Counted from the first letter of the stretch, positions 33,335 through 46,395 are shown. The stretch is 64,000 nucleotides of DNA from Takakia lepidozioides (GCA_030704615.1 CM060734.1:11346001-11410000), one strand, 5' to 3'. A program made the numbers and translations. Notes: generated by a model from the letters alone, not told the origin.

Positions 33335-35170
33335 GTTTTGCGTGCTCACGATTTTTTTTTCATTCGGTTTTTGAATGGGGCCTGTAATGTAGCCATATGC
33401 AACGTGCGTGCCAAATTTGGGAGTGAGCATAATTCATTTGGACCCAAAACCACAGTTTCTTCCCAGTTTTGCACCCCAAACTTGATTTGTGTTCAACTTC
33501 ATGCATTCTTCATAGAGAGTTTTGCAATAGTGAGCAAAGAGAACATTTTTTTTTTGGGGCATTTTTTATTGGTCCAAATTTTGGCGGGGGAGTAGTGGTG
33601 GGATGCTGGAAGCCGCAGAACAAAATTGAGCCAAAAACAAAATCGATACATGCCAGAAACCCCCAATGAAAGGCAGTGCAAACCTATTTATTGGCTTAAA
33701 ATTAATTTAAATTCAATTACATTATGGAATGGCTTGGTGTCGATGGGGAGGCAAATGATTTATTCGTCTGTTGTGTCTCACCACATGTGTCGCACACATA
33801 TTCAAGCACATGCGGGCAAAAGAGGGGCTTCAACCACGTCCGTTCAATGGGAACAATAGCCGTGCACGCATTGCAGGATTTCTTTTTCGCAATGAACAAA
33901 AACCAGATGACAACTGAACGCCTCATTGGCCCATCGAACGAATTTCGATTGATCTCATATTACACTGGGACCTATCGGAGGGTACATTGAACACACTGGC
34001 CAAGTCTCAAAACGAACGAAAATCATTTGGATGGGCAACCATCCGTCGGCCCATTGAACAAATTTTGATTGATCTCATATTACTCTGGGGCCTCTTCCAT
34101 GGCACATTGAACATATTGGCCAAGTCTCAAAGCGAACCAAAATCATCTCGATGGCCAACCATCCGTTGAGCCATCGAATGAATTTCGATTGATCTGATAT
34201 TAGTCCGGGATCTGTGAGAGGGTGTCTCGAACGTACTGGCAAAGTTTGGAAGCAATCAAAAATGATTTGGATGGGCAACCATCCGTTCACCGGTTGAATG
34301 TATTCCGCTGGATCTGCTATTGCTTTGGGACCTGTTGGACTGTGTTTCGCGTGCTCACGATTTTATTTTTTTTCGGTTTTTGAATGGGGCCCGTAATGTA
34401 GCCATATGCAACGTGCGTGCCAATTTTGGGAGCGAACATAATTCATTTGGACCCAAAACCACAGTTTCTTCCCAGTTTTGCACTCCAAACTTGATTTGTG
34501 TTCAACTTCATGCATTCTTCATAGAGAGTTTTGCAATAGTCAGCGAAGAGAACACTTTTTCTTTGGGGCATTTTTGATTGGTCCAAATTTTGGCGGGGGA
34601 GTAGTGGTGGGATGCTGGAAGCCGCAGAACAAAATTGAGCCAAAAACAAAATCGATACATGCCAGAACCCCCCAATGAAAGGCAGTGCAAACCTATTTAT
34701 TGGCTTAAAATTAATTTAAATTCAATTACATTATGGAATGGCTTGGTGTCGATGGGGAGGCAAATGATTTATTCGTCTGTTGTGTCTCACCACATGAGTT
34801 GCACACATATTCAAGCACATGCGGGAAAAAGAGGGGCTTCAACCACATCCGTTCAATGGGTGCAATAGCCGTGCACGCATTGCAGGATTTCTTTTTCGCA
34901 ATGAACAAAAACCAGATGACAACTGAACGCCTCATTGGCCCATTGAACAAATTTCGTTCGATCTCATATTACACTGGGACCTATCAAAGGGTACATTGAA
35001 CACACTGGCCAAGTCTCAAAGCAAACGAAAATCATTTGGATGGGCAACCATCCGTTGGCCCATTAAACGAATTTCGATTGATCTCATATTACTCTGGGGC
35101 CTCTTCCATGGTACATTGAAGATACTGGCCAAGTCTCAAAACGAACCAAAATCATTTAGAGGCAAATGAT
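33335..35170. repeat. 1,009-bp tandem repeat inserted in the gypsy element
   Basis: Two nearly identical copies: features at 33469-33669 recur at 34478-34678, an offset of 1,009 bases, and so do the flanking 33626-33990 and 34635-34999 segments. Each unit has a unique part (GTGCTCACGATTTT, then GGGAGTGAGCATAATTCATT-like sequence) and three to four imperfect units of about 110 bases with GGATGGGCAACCATCCGT. Gypsy coding sequence stops at the left edge and resumes near 35284. The same family lies inverted at 17.7-19.0 kb. Confidence 0.85.
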
Positions 35171-35283
35171 TTATGCGTCTATTCATTTATTTGTGATTAA
35201 TCGTTAATGGTGAAAAGGATAAATCAAAGGTTCATTGATAAAAAAAAAATTACAATAATCTAACCCAATTTTTAGGAGATAGG

Positions 35284-38215
35284 ATTTGTTTGATATGGCG
35301 TAAGCTAGGGCGGTTTCTGAGGGCTTACATGAATTGCTTTGCCTTCAGTTTGAAGGATTTGGGAGCACTGAAGGGTCAGGAATTTCGTATTGAGTTGGCC
35401 ACGGACACACCAATCTTTCGGAGACCCTATAGATACAGTGACATGGAGAGGTCTTTGATTCAGATGAGGACTCAAGATCTCTGGGAGGCTGGTTTGGTGG
35501 AGATCTCTGGTGGAGAGTATGCTTCAGCCACGGTGATGTCAGCCAAGAAGGATGTCTATGGCAGTTGGATGGAGAGACGTATGTGCGGTGATTACCGGCC
35601 GATAAATCGTCAGACCAAGTCCGATAAGTATGCCATGCCCACACCGGAGGAGATCTTTGATGCCATTGGGCATGCCAAGGTCTTTAGCACTTTGGACTTG
35701 CGGTCCAGATATCACTAATTGCCGATCAAGGAGGCGGACAAGCAGAAGACGGAATTCTGGGGGATCAATGAGCACGGGAAGGATTGCCTATATTAGTGGC
35801 GATTCTTACCATTCGGGCTTAAGAACGCTCCTGCAGAGTTCCAGAGAGTCATGGACAGGATTCTAGCAGGGGTAGACTTTGCTCGGTGCTACATAGATGA
35901 CATCATCATCTTTAGTGCTACGGTGGAGGAGCACGAGAGACACCTTCAGGTGGTGTTTGAGCGCTTGAGAGCGCACGGATTGAAATTACATCCGGGGAAG
36001 TGCAAGTTATTCCACAACCAGATTGAGTATCTGGGCCACATGATATATCCTGGAGGATTGGGGGTGCAACAGACTAAGGTAGAGGCCATTGCGCAGATTC
36101 CACGCCCCACGGATGTGAGCCGAGTTTGAGCTTTCTTAGGGTTGGCAAACTACTATACACAGTTTGTCAAGGGATTTAGTGCTATTGCAAAGGCTCTAAC
36201 CAAGCTGACCAAGGTAGACCAGGAGTGGCAGTGAGAAGATGAGTAAGAACGAGCTTTTCAAGAGCTCAAGGCGAGGTTCACCTCGGCGCTCATCTTGAGA
36301 CGACCTTTTCAGCTGCATACAGATTGGGAGCATGCTGGGGCTTGGAGCGGTGCTCACACAGGTGGATGATGAGGGAAGAGAGTTCGTAGTGGCTTATGCT
36401 AGTTGCTCGAACAACGCTGTAGAATCTAAGTATAGCTCATACAAGGGAGAGTGCTTAGCTGCAGTGTGGGCCGTGGCACACTCCAGGTGCTATCTATACG
36501 ACAATCTCTTCACCTTTGTCACGGATCACCAGCCACTCAAGTGGTTGATGGAGTCAGACAAGCTTACGGGGAAGGTTGCATGGTGGGCATTTATACTCCA
36601 AGAGTATGACTTTCAGGTTGTGCATCGACCGGGTTTGGTCAATAGGGATGCGGATGGATTGAGTCGCAATCCATGCACAAGCCAACATGATGACACTGGA
36701 GCTCTGTGGCATGGTGAGACGGACGAGGAGATGGTGCCGGGATGACATGCATCTGCCTTTTTGTGTATCTTGGCATCGGGAGGTCAGGTTGGACCTACAA
36801 CAGGGATGACTATAGACGGAGTGTTTGAGGATCCTGAGGCTAGTGATGAGCCAGGTGGTGCCAGAGATATAAATTAGGATTCAGTTGTGTTGGACTACCT
36901 CCGCACTGGAGACACGCCAGCTAGTGTGACTGCCAAGGAGAGGGATCGGATCCTACAACGAGCCAAGAGGTTCAAGTGGGAGGGGATAAACCTGCTTCGA
37001 GTGTGGGAGGATGGTCGGGTGAGGATCGTGCCTCACCCAACACAACGTGCATGGTTAGTGCAGCATGCCTATGAGGAGTTGGGGCATTTTGGCACTCATA
37101 GTTTACTGCATGGGCAGTATTGGTGGCATGGTATGCACACAGAGGTGCAACAGTTCGTGGCTAGGTGCATGGTGTGTGACAGGGTTTGTGCTTTATTCAA
37201 CGCCCCTACACCACAGTTGCATCCATTACCCATCATGGGATTGGGCTACAGGTGGAGTCTTGTCTTCGCAGGGCCTTTGCAGCCACTGACGATGCGTCAC
37301 CACAGATATGTGTTGGTGATGGTGGAACACTTCTCCAAGTGGATTGAGTTGGTTCCATTGCCTGACAAGGCTAGTGAGGGGCTGCATATGCATTCATGGA
37401 TCGTGTGCTTAGCCGATTCGGTGCTCCAGCTGAGGTACTCACGGACCAAGGGAGAGAGTTCTCGGGGGAGTTTCAGGCTTTGTGTGATAAAGCCTTGATA
37501 GACCACTGTACCACTTCTCGGGATCATCCTGAGGCCGATGGCTTGACAGAGAGAGTGGTGCAGACGGTGAAGAGGGGTTTGCGCAAGTATGGCTTGCAAA
37601 AGGGACACCTAGGAGATTGGGATCTTTAGGTACCTTGGTTAGCCATGGGCTACAGGTTTAGCAAGCAAGCATCACTTGCCTCCTTCTCACCATATTTCCT
37701 TCTCTTTGGCCGAGAGCCGGATTTGCCTGCATTTATTTGCAGGGAGGTTGCAGTAGTCCTCAACCTTGATGATCCGGATGTGTGGACATAAGCATGTGCC
37801 CAACGGGCAGAGTTGTTCAAGAGGGTCATGCCTATGGCTTTTGAGAACCTTGCTATTGCCCAACACCGAGACACATTGAGGTATGTCACTACATGTGGAG
37901 GGGGATATATTCTAAGGATCAGGGAGGTGTTGCCTTCAGGAGTGTTGATTCTGGAGGGTCCAGATGGCATGGTATGGAAGGACCATGTGCGCAAGTGTGC
38001 GCCATGTCACCTTCCACATGTGGATGGGAGGCTAGATCCCAACCTTGCAGTGGTACCTGCAGGGTTGCGTTGCATGCTATGTGGGCATGCTCGTGGTGCC
38101 GCCACTATGCTGGTGTGTGATCGATGCTCAAGAGGTTGGCACAAGGGATGCTTGACACCACCTCTTGAGAGGGTTCCTGATGGAGATTGGTTATGTCCAC
38201 ACTTCTTGGGATAGT
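35284..38215 (+). pseudogene. Ty3-gypsy pol: RT, RNase H, integrase, C-terminal PHD finger
   Basis: Order seen: RT with VFSTLDLRSRYH, FGLKNAPAEFQRVMD and the catalytic CYIDDIIIF (about 35.89 kb); RNase H with VTDHQPLKWLM and HRPGLVNRDADGLSR; integrase zinc region and core with WWHGMHTEVQQFVARC, KWIELVPLPDKAS and EVLTDQGREFSGEF. After this comes a tail with LRCMLCGHARGAATMLVCDRC, then GWHKGCLTPPLERVPDGDW (about 38.07-38.21 kb), a PHD-type C4HC3 finger whose last Cys appears replaced (CPHFLG). Gypsy order (RT before integrase) is clear. At least five stops (about 35716, 35795, 36127, 36232 and 36242) and frameshifts near 36330 and 37430 make it dead. LTRs were not delimited. Confidence 0.88.
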
Positions 38216-39690
38216 GGCAGTGGATATGACTAGTGGCAGCTAACAAGACATGGGAGGCCAAGCTGAGTCAATACCCGAGATCTCAGACTTAAGTTCACAG
38301 GTTGCAAGACGGCAATTAATGATGGGGCAACTCTTGTATCCGGCCTCTTGATCTATCGAGTTTGAGTATAGTAAAGACAGTGGTGGAGGACTTAGTGAGG
38401 CTATGACCACTATCACATCTTGTGGCTACCTAGACTTAGAGGGACCTAAGCGGCTTTGTCCAGTATGAGACATAGGATGAGGCCACACAAGCTCTGGAGT
38501 CCACCAACTTGAGGTGACTTTTTGGTTTGGTACAGATCTCTTTGCAGTACATTCTCCTTGCTCACGGATAGCGGGAAATTTGTAGGGAAGCCTTATTATT
38601 ATGGACCTGTTTGAACAAGTAACTAATGGTCTGTCTGTTGCAGGGCCATCTGCTGCACCTGAAAATCCGTATGTTGGTTAGTATTTTTGCTCACGACATT
38701 TCCAGCCCAAGAGCCTATTCTAATATGTGGGTTCAAGTAGTATGATGGTTTTTGGTATGAAGGTAAGTCATTGATAATTGTGTTCTCCAAAGAGGTTATA
38801 AGCTGATGATTGTGGTTATACTATGATGATTCTGCAGATGAAGTCATTACTAAACCCGCTGGGAAGAAGCAGGCTCGTCCAAGAAGGCGATGATAAGCTT
38901 GCCCAAGACAGCTGATAAAGCTGTTCAAATGAAGAGGGTGTATACATATAAGGTACATGTATACAAATTGTCTCTTCATTCTAAAAAGACCATTGCAAAG
39001 TATGTCATGGGGTTGCAATTTCTACATGAGGTGCTTCAAGGGGTATCAACATTCGCTCCATAACTACCTACCTTCTCAAAGGCAAAGGTGACATGGATGT
39101 CCATGAAGCTTCGGAAGCTGGAAGAGTTGGACATGGTCGTGGCGTGGGTGCTGGGGAACACTAGAGTGAGACTTATCAACGTCAATCTTGATGGGGACGG
39201 AGAGCTCAAACTTGCTGCATCAAATATTGAGGACATTTGAAGAGGTACCCCACTTTGCTTCCTTCCTATCCCCCGCATTGTTTATGCCATTCTGTTTAGT
39301 CCAGAAAATGTCCTCCCCTCATGCACAAAAAGTACATTTCTTTGCACATGCCTGCTATACCATATGGGAGTTAGTAGACCCATATACAATAGGACCTATC
39401 TATCTACGTACCTACCTACCTACCTTTAGGACCGCCACAGGTCCCCAGATACTTCACATTTCTGACAAATGCTGCATCAAGCCTACAACAACATACAGAA
39501 GTTGAAAAACCTATTTGTAGAATGTGGTCTACCTTCTCGTTTGATCTCCCAATTTGTGAGCAGATGCCACAAGATGAGGCTGACTATATGTAGTCTTCAG
39601 ATGTGGCTACTTGCAATGTTGCAAATTTAGCTATTGGTGCCTTAGCTGCGTTTGTATTGCTATCATGCATGGTTCTAAGGCTCTCATAAG
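38216..39690. other. Unassigned; possible gypsy 3' flank and isolated coding-like stretch
   Basis: No LTR found by eye. At about 39080-39235 a plus frame reads KLRKLEELDMVVAWVLGNTR then VNLDGDGELKL, which looks protein-like but which I do not recognise; splice-like AG and GT flank it. Otherwise no gene. Confidence 0.3.
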
Positions 39691-39716
39691 TACATGGAAT
39701 TGTGGTTGCCTGACAG

Positions 39717-40055
39717 TGACGAAAGAGAGGGAGATCCAAAGGAAGCTCTCATCCCCTGGGCTTCCTGACGATCTAGCACTGCAATGCTTAGCCAAAATTT
39801 CACACGGCTACCATGGGTTACTCCAAGCTGTCTCCAAATGTTGGCACTATCTAATTCAAAGCTCTGAGTTTGCCCATGCCCAGGCACATGAGGGCCGATG
39901 TGGTGACTGGCTCTTTGTTCTCACTGAGGAGCCGAAAGACAAGGTACTGGACCGCCTATGACCCAGCAGCGGGTAAGTGGCATGTGCTGCCACCAATGCC
40001 AGGTGTCAATTCCTCAGCACCACCACTATGGGTTCGCTTGTGTAGGGCACAAAAA
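39717..40055 (+). pseudogene. F-box/kelch protein fragment
   Basis: Reads PGLPDDLALQCLAKISHGYH, then LQAVSKCWHYLIQSSEF, GDWLFVLTEEPKDK, and in a second frame YWTAYDPAAGKWHVLPPMPG, then in a third YGFACVGHKN. F-box/kelch proteins (substrate receptors of SCF ubiquitin ligases) have the F-box LPDDLALQCLARV, a linker WLFVLT, and a first kelch unit with W-AYDP-GKWH-LPP-P. Frame changes at about 39938 and 40015 break the reading. Downstream kelch repeats are not recognised. A degraded gene copy is most likely; sequence error is possible. Confidence 0.6.
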
Positions 40056-42052
40056 CATTCATGATGTAATGTTGCACAGTGAACTCAAGTGCAAGGTAGT
40101 GCTGAATTTAGGTCTATGCTTTTTTGTTTCCCTTATGGTGCCATGTTTTGTTCCTTACCATTGTTAGGTTTTTCCTTAAGGATTAGGTTCTTGGCTACAA
40201 CTTTATCTTGGCTGAATCTTTTTGTCACCATTCTAGAAAGATGTCAAAAACTCAGTGGGGTTGTACCCACTCTGGGGGGGAGTCAATGAGACAGCTTGGT
40301 CAACACTATTCAAGAAGTACTTGAAATGTCATGTCCTCCAAGATCGACTACTAGTAGATTCAAGGCTGCTATATTCTTTCTTCTTTTGTTGCTTGTGGTT
40401 CCATGTTGTTCCATGTCTTTTAGAGATCCATGGAAAGAGCATCCAAAGTTGTCTTGGACATCGGCTATCTTTTTCCATTGATTTACCTGTCAAATGTAAG
40501 GATGACGTTCTCCTTACCTCTTAAATATACTAAGTGTTACACCTTTTTGCTCCCAGAATGCACAACAACAGAAGGAAGTATTGTGTTATTTTGTTGCTTC
40601 CAAGGGATCACCCAGGGGTTAAGGCACTGTTGCCACTGGAGGTGGTGGTGGTCCTTGGCTCAAATTGATGTAGCCTAGGGTGGGAAATCTTATTGCAACA
40701 TTTTATATTGGGATTAGTTTGACTAATAGAGCTCAACAACTAATTGAGAAGTCAGGATGGTGGTCAATGTTTCCTTTTTAAAACAACAAAAACACCATGT
40801 ATATTTCCACTACGTAACATGAGGCAATATGCTGTCTTTCACCTCCAATGATAGGTGGAAAAGCTAATAACATATCCATATGATGATGGGCAATTTGGCC
40901 CTTGTTTCCACTTTTGTCATGTGGTTAAATGATCAATGTTTCATTTTCTGAAACATCAAAAATACCCTACATTTCCACTACCACATGAGGCAATAGGTTG
41001 TCTTTCACCTCCAATGATAGGTAGAAAACACTTATTTATATCCTATGACATGTGAACGTATTTTCCCTTTTTAAGGATGAGGAAAAGTGAAAAAACATTT
41101 CCTCTTGGCACAAGTTCCTCTTAAGTGTTAATTTAGGTGTCTTAATTAGGAAATGTGGTCTATTTTCCTTCAACACTCCAAATCCTCCTTGTGAGAGACC
41201 GCTCAAGTGCAGTTGTGCAATTGGATTGTGCGTTGTGTGAAGGTGCATCTATAGAGCCCCAGGTATCTAGACCTTCATAGCTCGAGGTTGTACTTATGAT
41301 AGTTTCAGCTTCCAATTAAAGCGAGGGTTTTGTACAGGTTGGGGACTTATTGATACAAGTAACGCTAGCTATAGATTCCAAAGGTTAACGTAGCCCGACG
41401 GGTCCATGATGCCTGTCAAATTCTTTGTGTACACGCAGTTTCTTGAAACTAATCCGGTGCTCAATCAGTTTCTCGGAAACTGTGCATGTTGTCACCTCAC
41501 TGATCAGTACCCGTATAAGTTGTGATCCATAACATAGTTAATCGACGGCATGCACAAGATTGCTTTGCAGATTTGCGTGATTCTTTTATTGATCCCCATG
41601 GATAGCCTGGGTAGAAGCTAGTAGCGGCATCGTCCCCTGTCATGTGAATATATATATTTGAGTGGCCTGAGCACTGGGATTTAAGTTTAAAATCCTTGGG
41701 CCAAACTTGTCCGCCATAAGAAGTTAAAAACATGTATACTGTGGATGCGATCGCGCGCATAACATCTCTTGCATGTGTTGCTCAAATGATGTTTGTAAGC
41801 TGAGGACGTTCCTGAGATTTGCAGGAGTATATGGGTCTGCAGTGGAACTATCTGCTCTTCTCCCCGCGTTTCTCTGATCTTTCCAATTTAGTAACTCGGC
41901 TGAGAGGCAGATGACTACCTAAAATCTAGGGGTATATAAGCAAATCATTGCACATCCAACAACCTCAAGTATGTGCTGGAAGCACTTGATATGCAGCTTG
42001 ATGATAGGCGATTGAATTTGGACGGCACGCACTCCACTTGGAAAGTACTCCA
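40056..42052. other. No recognisable gene; possible 5' region of the MFS gene
   Basis: Two related blocks at about 40770-40870 and 40940-41030 share CATGAGGCAATA and TGTCTTTCACCTCCAATGATAGGT, a short direct duplication. The missing 5' exons of the MFS gene could lie to the left of the copia element here, but none was identified. Confidence 0.35.
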
Positions 42053-42319
42053 TATAGCAAATAGCAAAGAGAATTTATTAGACAGTGGAGCTCTCCTCCC
42101 AACCATAGAAGCCTTATGATCAAGAACAAGATGATCGGCTTCACCCCCGAGCTCAAAGTTTACACAGTGCAAGAGGCTCACCTCTTGAGATCTCAAACAC
42201 ACCTGTTTAGATCTATCTGTTCAAATCCAGAACCAAGAGTCTTAACTGTTCAGACCTCCTAGATGCTACTAACTAATAGTAACACCTAATATAAGTATAG
42301 ACTAACTACTTCTTCTACA
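42053..42319 (-). repeat. 3' LTR of the copia element
   Basis: Left copy; matches 46495-46761 apart from a few substitutions (for example ACAGTGGAGCTCTC against ACGGTGGAGCTCGC). Confidence 0.9.
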
Positions 42320-42597
42320 CTCCCACTTAGTTAGGTCTTAATCAGTTCGTAAAGCCTCTTTGTATGTTCTTGAACTACTGTAGACTCGAGCTAAGGCCAA
42401 GCTCAGTAGTACACTTCGAATGCTTGAGCTTCGGTAAACTCTTCTGATATCTGCAACCATGTCGTTTGTAGCACAGTAAACTACGTTTACTTCTCCTTTG
42501 GCCACTATCTCTCTTATGTAATGATGTTGCACTTTTATATGCTTGGTCGTAGAATGATACTTAGGGTTTTGACTTATGCTATTGCACTCTGATTATC

Positions 42598-45500
42598 TCA
42601 ATACATAGTTGTTGCTCCTGATTGCTTATGACCCAAGTCTCCTAGTAATTTTCTTAACCACATAGCCTCTTTGGCCGCTTGAGTGGCTGCCATGTATTCC
42701 GCTTCCGTTGATGAAAGCGCTGTTGCAGTCTGTCTCTTGCTTGACCATGACACAGCTCCACCTGCAAGAGTGAAACAATGTCCCGAGGTCAATCTCCTGC
42801 TGTCGAAATCCCCTGCCCAATCAGCATCTGTATAGCCTTCCAGACTTGTTCTTCCATTTCCTTTGTGGAGTAATCCCATCGTTGATGTTCCTCTGAGGTA
42901 TCTGAAAATCCTCTTGACTGCTCTCCAATGGGTCTCACCAGGATTCGCAAGAAACTGAGTATGCAATATCAGGTCTAGTGCAAGTCATGCAATACATTAA
43001 GCTACCCACGACACTCTGATATGGAACCTTTGTCATATCTTCTGTGTCTTCTTGAGTTTGAGGACACATCTCTTTTGTGAGCTTTAGGCCTGCTTCTAGT
43101 GGAGTTGAGACTGCCTTACTCATTCTAACTTATATTGCAGTAATTTAGTTTCAATGTACTTAGCTTGATGCATAAAAACAGTACGATTCACTCTATCTCT
43201 ACTGATTTGTATGCCAAGACAAAATTGAATTGAACCCATATCAGTCATGGAAAACTCCTTGGAAGGTTTATCCTTGAACTGCAGTAGTAATCCTTGACCA
43301 TCATTGCTGACCAACACAGGGTCATCCACATACAAGGCCAATATAACCAATTGACTTCCTTGTGTAAGAATGTAGACGTTTGTATCTGCAACACTCTTCT
43401 TAAATCCAGATGTTAGAAGAAAAGTATCGATCCTTTCGTACCATGCTCTTGGAGACTGTTTGGGCCCGTAGAGCGTCTTATGTAACTTACAGACTTTGTC
43501 TCTGGTCTTTGGTTTGATAAAACCTTGAGGCTGATCCATATAAATGGTCTCTTGTAGGTAGCCATTGAGAAATGCTGTTTTGACATCCATTTGATGGACA
43601 TCAAAATCATTCTCGACTGCCAATGCCATTAATACTCTTATTGAAGTGATTTTTACAACAGGCGAAAAAATGTCGTTGTAGTCAACACCTTGCACTTGTG
43701 AGAAACCCTTAGCAACCAGCCGTGCTTTATACCTGTCAACACTCTCGTCGGACTTGAGCTTGATCTTAAAGATCCATTTGCACCCAACAACTTTACGTCC
43801 TAGGGGTAGGTTAGTAAATGACCATGTTTGATTTTGTATAAGCGAATTGAATTCAAAGTTTATTGCCTGCTCCCACTTAACCTTATCAGGGGCTGTCATT
43901 GCTTCTTCGTAGGTAGCAAGTTCTGTCAATAGACTTTCTCCTCTCACGGCTTCAACAGCTGTCATCGACGTGATAAGCCTCTCATGAACTTTTCTCTCCC
44001 TTCGTGACCTTCGCAGAAGTGGACTTACTTGTTCCTCACTAGCTTCATCCTCCACTTCATCTTCAAGAGTATGATCTACTTCATCTTCAACCACAGGGAG
44101 ATTTTCACATTCTTCTTCAGATTCCATTGAAATCTCATTAGGTGTCTTGTCAGTAGATTGGAAGCTTGTCTGTTGACTGGGTTCTTCTCCCACTCTTGGA
44201 GAAGCTGTATTTGCTTCATCAAAGACTACATCCCTACTATGAAAGACAATTTTGTTTTCTCCTTAAGCAGTTTATATCCCTTAACTCCTTCAGTGTAGCC
44301 TACGAAAATGCACGCTTCACTTTTTGAATCCAGTTTCTGTCTCTTCTCTTTTGGGATATGAGCATAGGCTCGACACCCAAACACCTTATAATGCGATACA
44401 CTTGGCTTCACACCTATCCACACTTCCTCTGGAGTAATTCCCGAGACTGCTCTTGTAGGCGTTCTATTTTGAAGGTAGGTCGCAGTTCCCATTGCTTCTG
44501 CCCAAAAATAATTGGGCAGGTTAGCCTGCTTGAGCATGCTCCTAGCACACTCTTGTAGAGACCTGTTCTTCCGCTCCGCAACACCGTTTTGTTCAGGTGT
44601 GTAAGGAACCGTTAATTGTCTCACTATCCTGTTATCTTTACAGAATTGGTTGAAGGCATTAGAAATGTATTCCCCTCCATTATCTAACCTCAGAGTTTTG
44701 AGGGTTTTCCCTGTCTGTTTCTTTGTAAGAACTTTGTATTCCTTAAATTATCTAGTACTTGGTTTTTCTGCTTTAGAAAATTGACTGTTGTTCTTCTTGA
44801 AACATCGTCGATGAAGGTGACAAAGTAGGTGGCTCCACCGAGCGACTTTGTCTGCATAGGGCCGCACACGTCTAAGTGCACAACCTCCAACAGACTATTT
44901 GCACGTTGACCTCCATCTTTTGGGAATTTTTGTCGGTGTTGTTTACCTTCTATACAACCCTTACATAGACTGGTCTGTTCTACTTCCTTTAATGAGAGCC
45001 CTTCCACTAGGTGTAAGTCTTTCAACTGTTTCAGTTTCTCAGTGCTAAGATGTCCTAGCCTTCTATGCCATAGTTCTGTTTCTGACATAGTCCTCTCGGA
45101 TTGTGTAACAAGAGCTCTCTTAACTGTACAAAATATCTGTAACTTGTATAGATCATTTTCCAGTATAACACTTGCCACCACATTCCCTTGCTCATATGAA
45201 ATGAGACATTGACTATTGTGGCCTTATAACCAGCTATGACAATCTTTCTCACAGAAAGAAGGTTTTTAGTTAGGGAGGGAACATGCAAGACATCTTCTAT
45301 CTCTCTCATCTCACCTCGGTCTATCATAATTGACACTGTGCCCTCTCCACTAATAGGATGTTTACTGTCGTCACCTAATAACACATATTGAGTAGGAGAA
45401 ATCGTTTGGTATGTTAGAAAATTATCTCTGTCCGGGGTCATATGCTGTGATGCCCCAAAGTCTACATACCAAATGTCACTTTGACCAGAAGAAGCTGAAA

Positions 45501-46395
45501 GGGAGACTACAAATAGCACAACACCGTCTTTCCTAGCCATATTTCTAGTAGCTAGAGTTGCCTGTGAAGTACTATTACCATTTTGCTTTTCCTCCGCCAT
45601 TCGTTTTCTGCAGTTCTTGATCATATGACCAAGTTGCTTACAGTAAAAACATTTTATTTTAGATTTCTTTTTATATCCAGACACACTAGATTCTCCTACC
45701 TCTTGTTTTTGAGGGGACTTCCAAGACTTCTTCTTATTACCAAACTTTCCAGAGAATAATGCCTTATCTACTCCTGTAGATGTTTGGCCTTTTCTTCTTA
45801 TTTCCTCTTTGAGTAATAGCCCTATGACATTATCCACCGATAGGTTGTTTTGCCCTGTTAATGACACTACAAACCCGTCATAAGACTCTGGTAATGACCC
45901 AAGCAACACTACTGCTGCATGCTCATCTGAAACCTTAGTTCCTATTGCTTCTAGTTGTCTTCTCAAGACATTGAAGGAACTCAAGTGTAACTCTACTCTC
46001 TCTGTTTCACTCATTTTTAGACTATAAAAACGAGTAGTGGCAAACACATTTGACGTGACATCTTTAGTCTCAAATATTGTGGCCAACTTGTCCCAGATCG
46101 CCATTGCGGTGGTAGCACTAGTTACCAAGTGCATTTGATTATCTCTCAGACTTGTTATAAGACTTGCTCTAGCCCTTTGATCTTTCCTGTCCCATGCAGG
46201 TTGGCCGTTGGTTGTGGCTGGCCTCACTAAAGTGCCGTCAACTACTGACCACAAGTCCTTGTCTAGGAGGATCATCTCCATTCTAAATTTCCAAGTATGA
46301 TAATTAGTCCCATCAAATCTATCCTCTAGTCTAGCATCTAACGTGTTAAAGTTAGATCCATGGTTCCCTGAACCTGAAGGAGGTGATGATGTCAT
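42598..46395 (-). pseudogene. Copia gag-pol polyprotein in several frames
   Basis: From 46395 leftward: gag with DGTNYHTWKFRMEMIL, the CCHC knuckle CFYCKQLGHMIKNC, protease with WYVDFGASQHMT (Phe where Ser is usual in DSGAS), and the pre-integrase motif LWHRRLGHLSTEKL. Then come integrase (HLDVCGPM, TPEQNGVAERKNR), reverse transcriptase (WKFTNLP-like start, VDVKTAFLNG-like MDVKTAFLNGYL, catalytic YVDDPVL) and RNase H with SSTEAEYMA. Breaks occur at about 45060-45180, 44690-44625, 44226-44193 and 42966-43120. A few small lesions against near-identical LTRs suggest a young but inactive copy, or sequence errors. Confidence 0.88.

Noticed and set aside
33338-35000. Repeated short ORFs (RAHDFFFIRFLNGA and others) as a gene family
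   Set aside because: They follow the 1,009-bp repeat unit, are short, and are also changed by frameshifts in the inverted copy at 18.3-18.6 kb.
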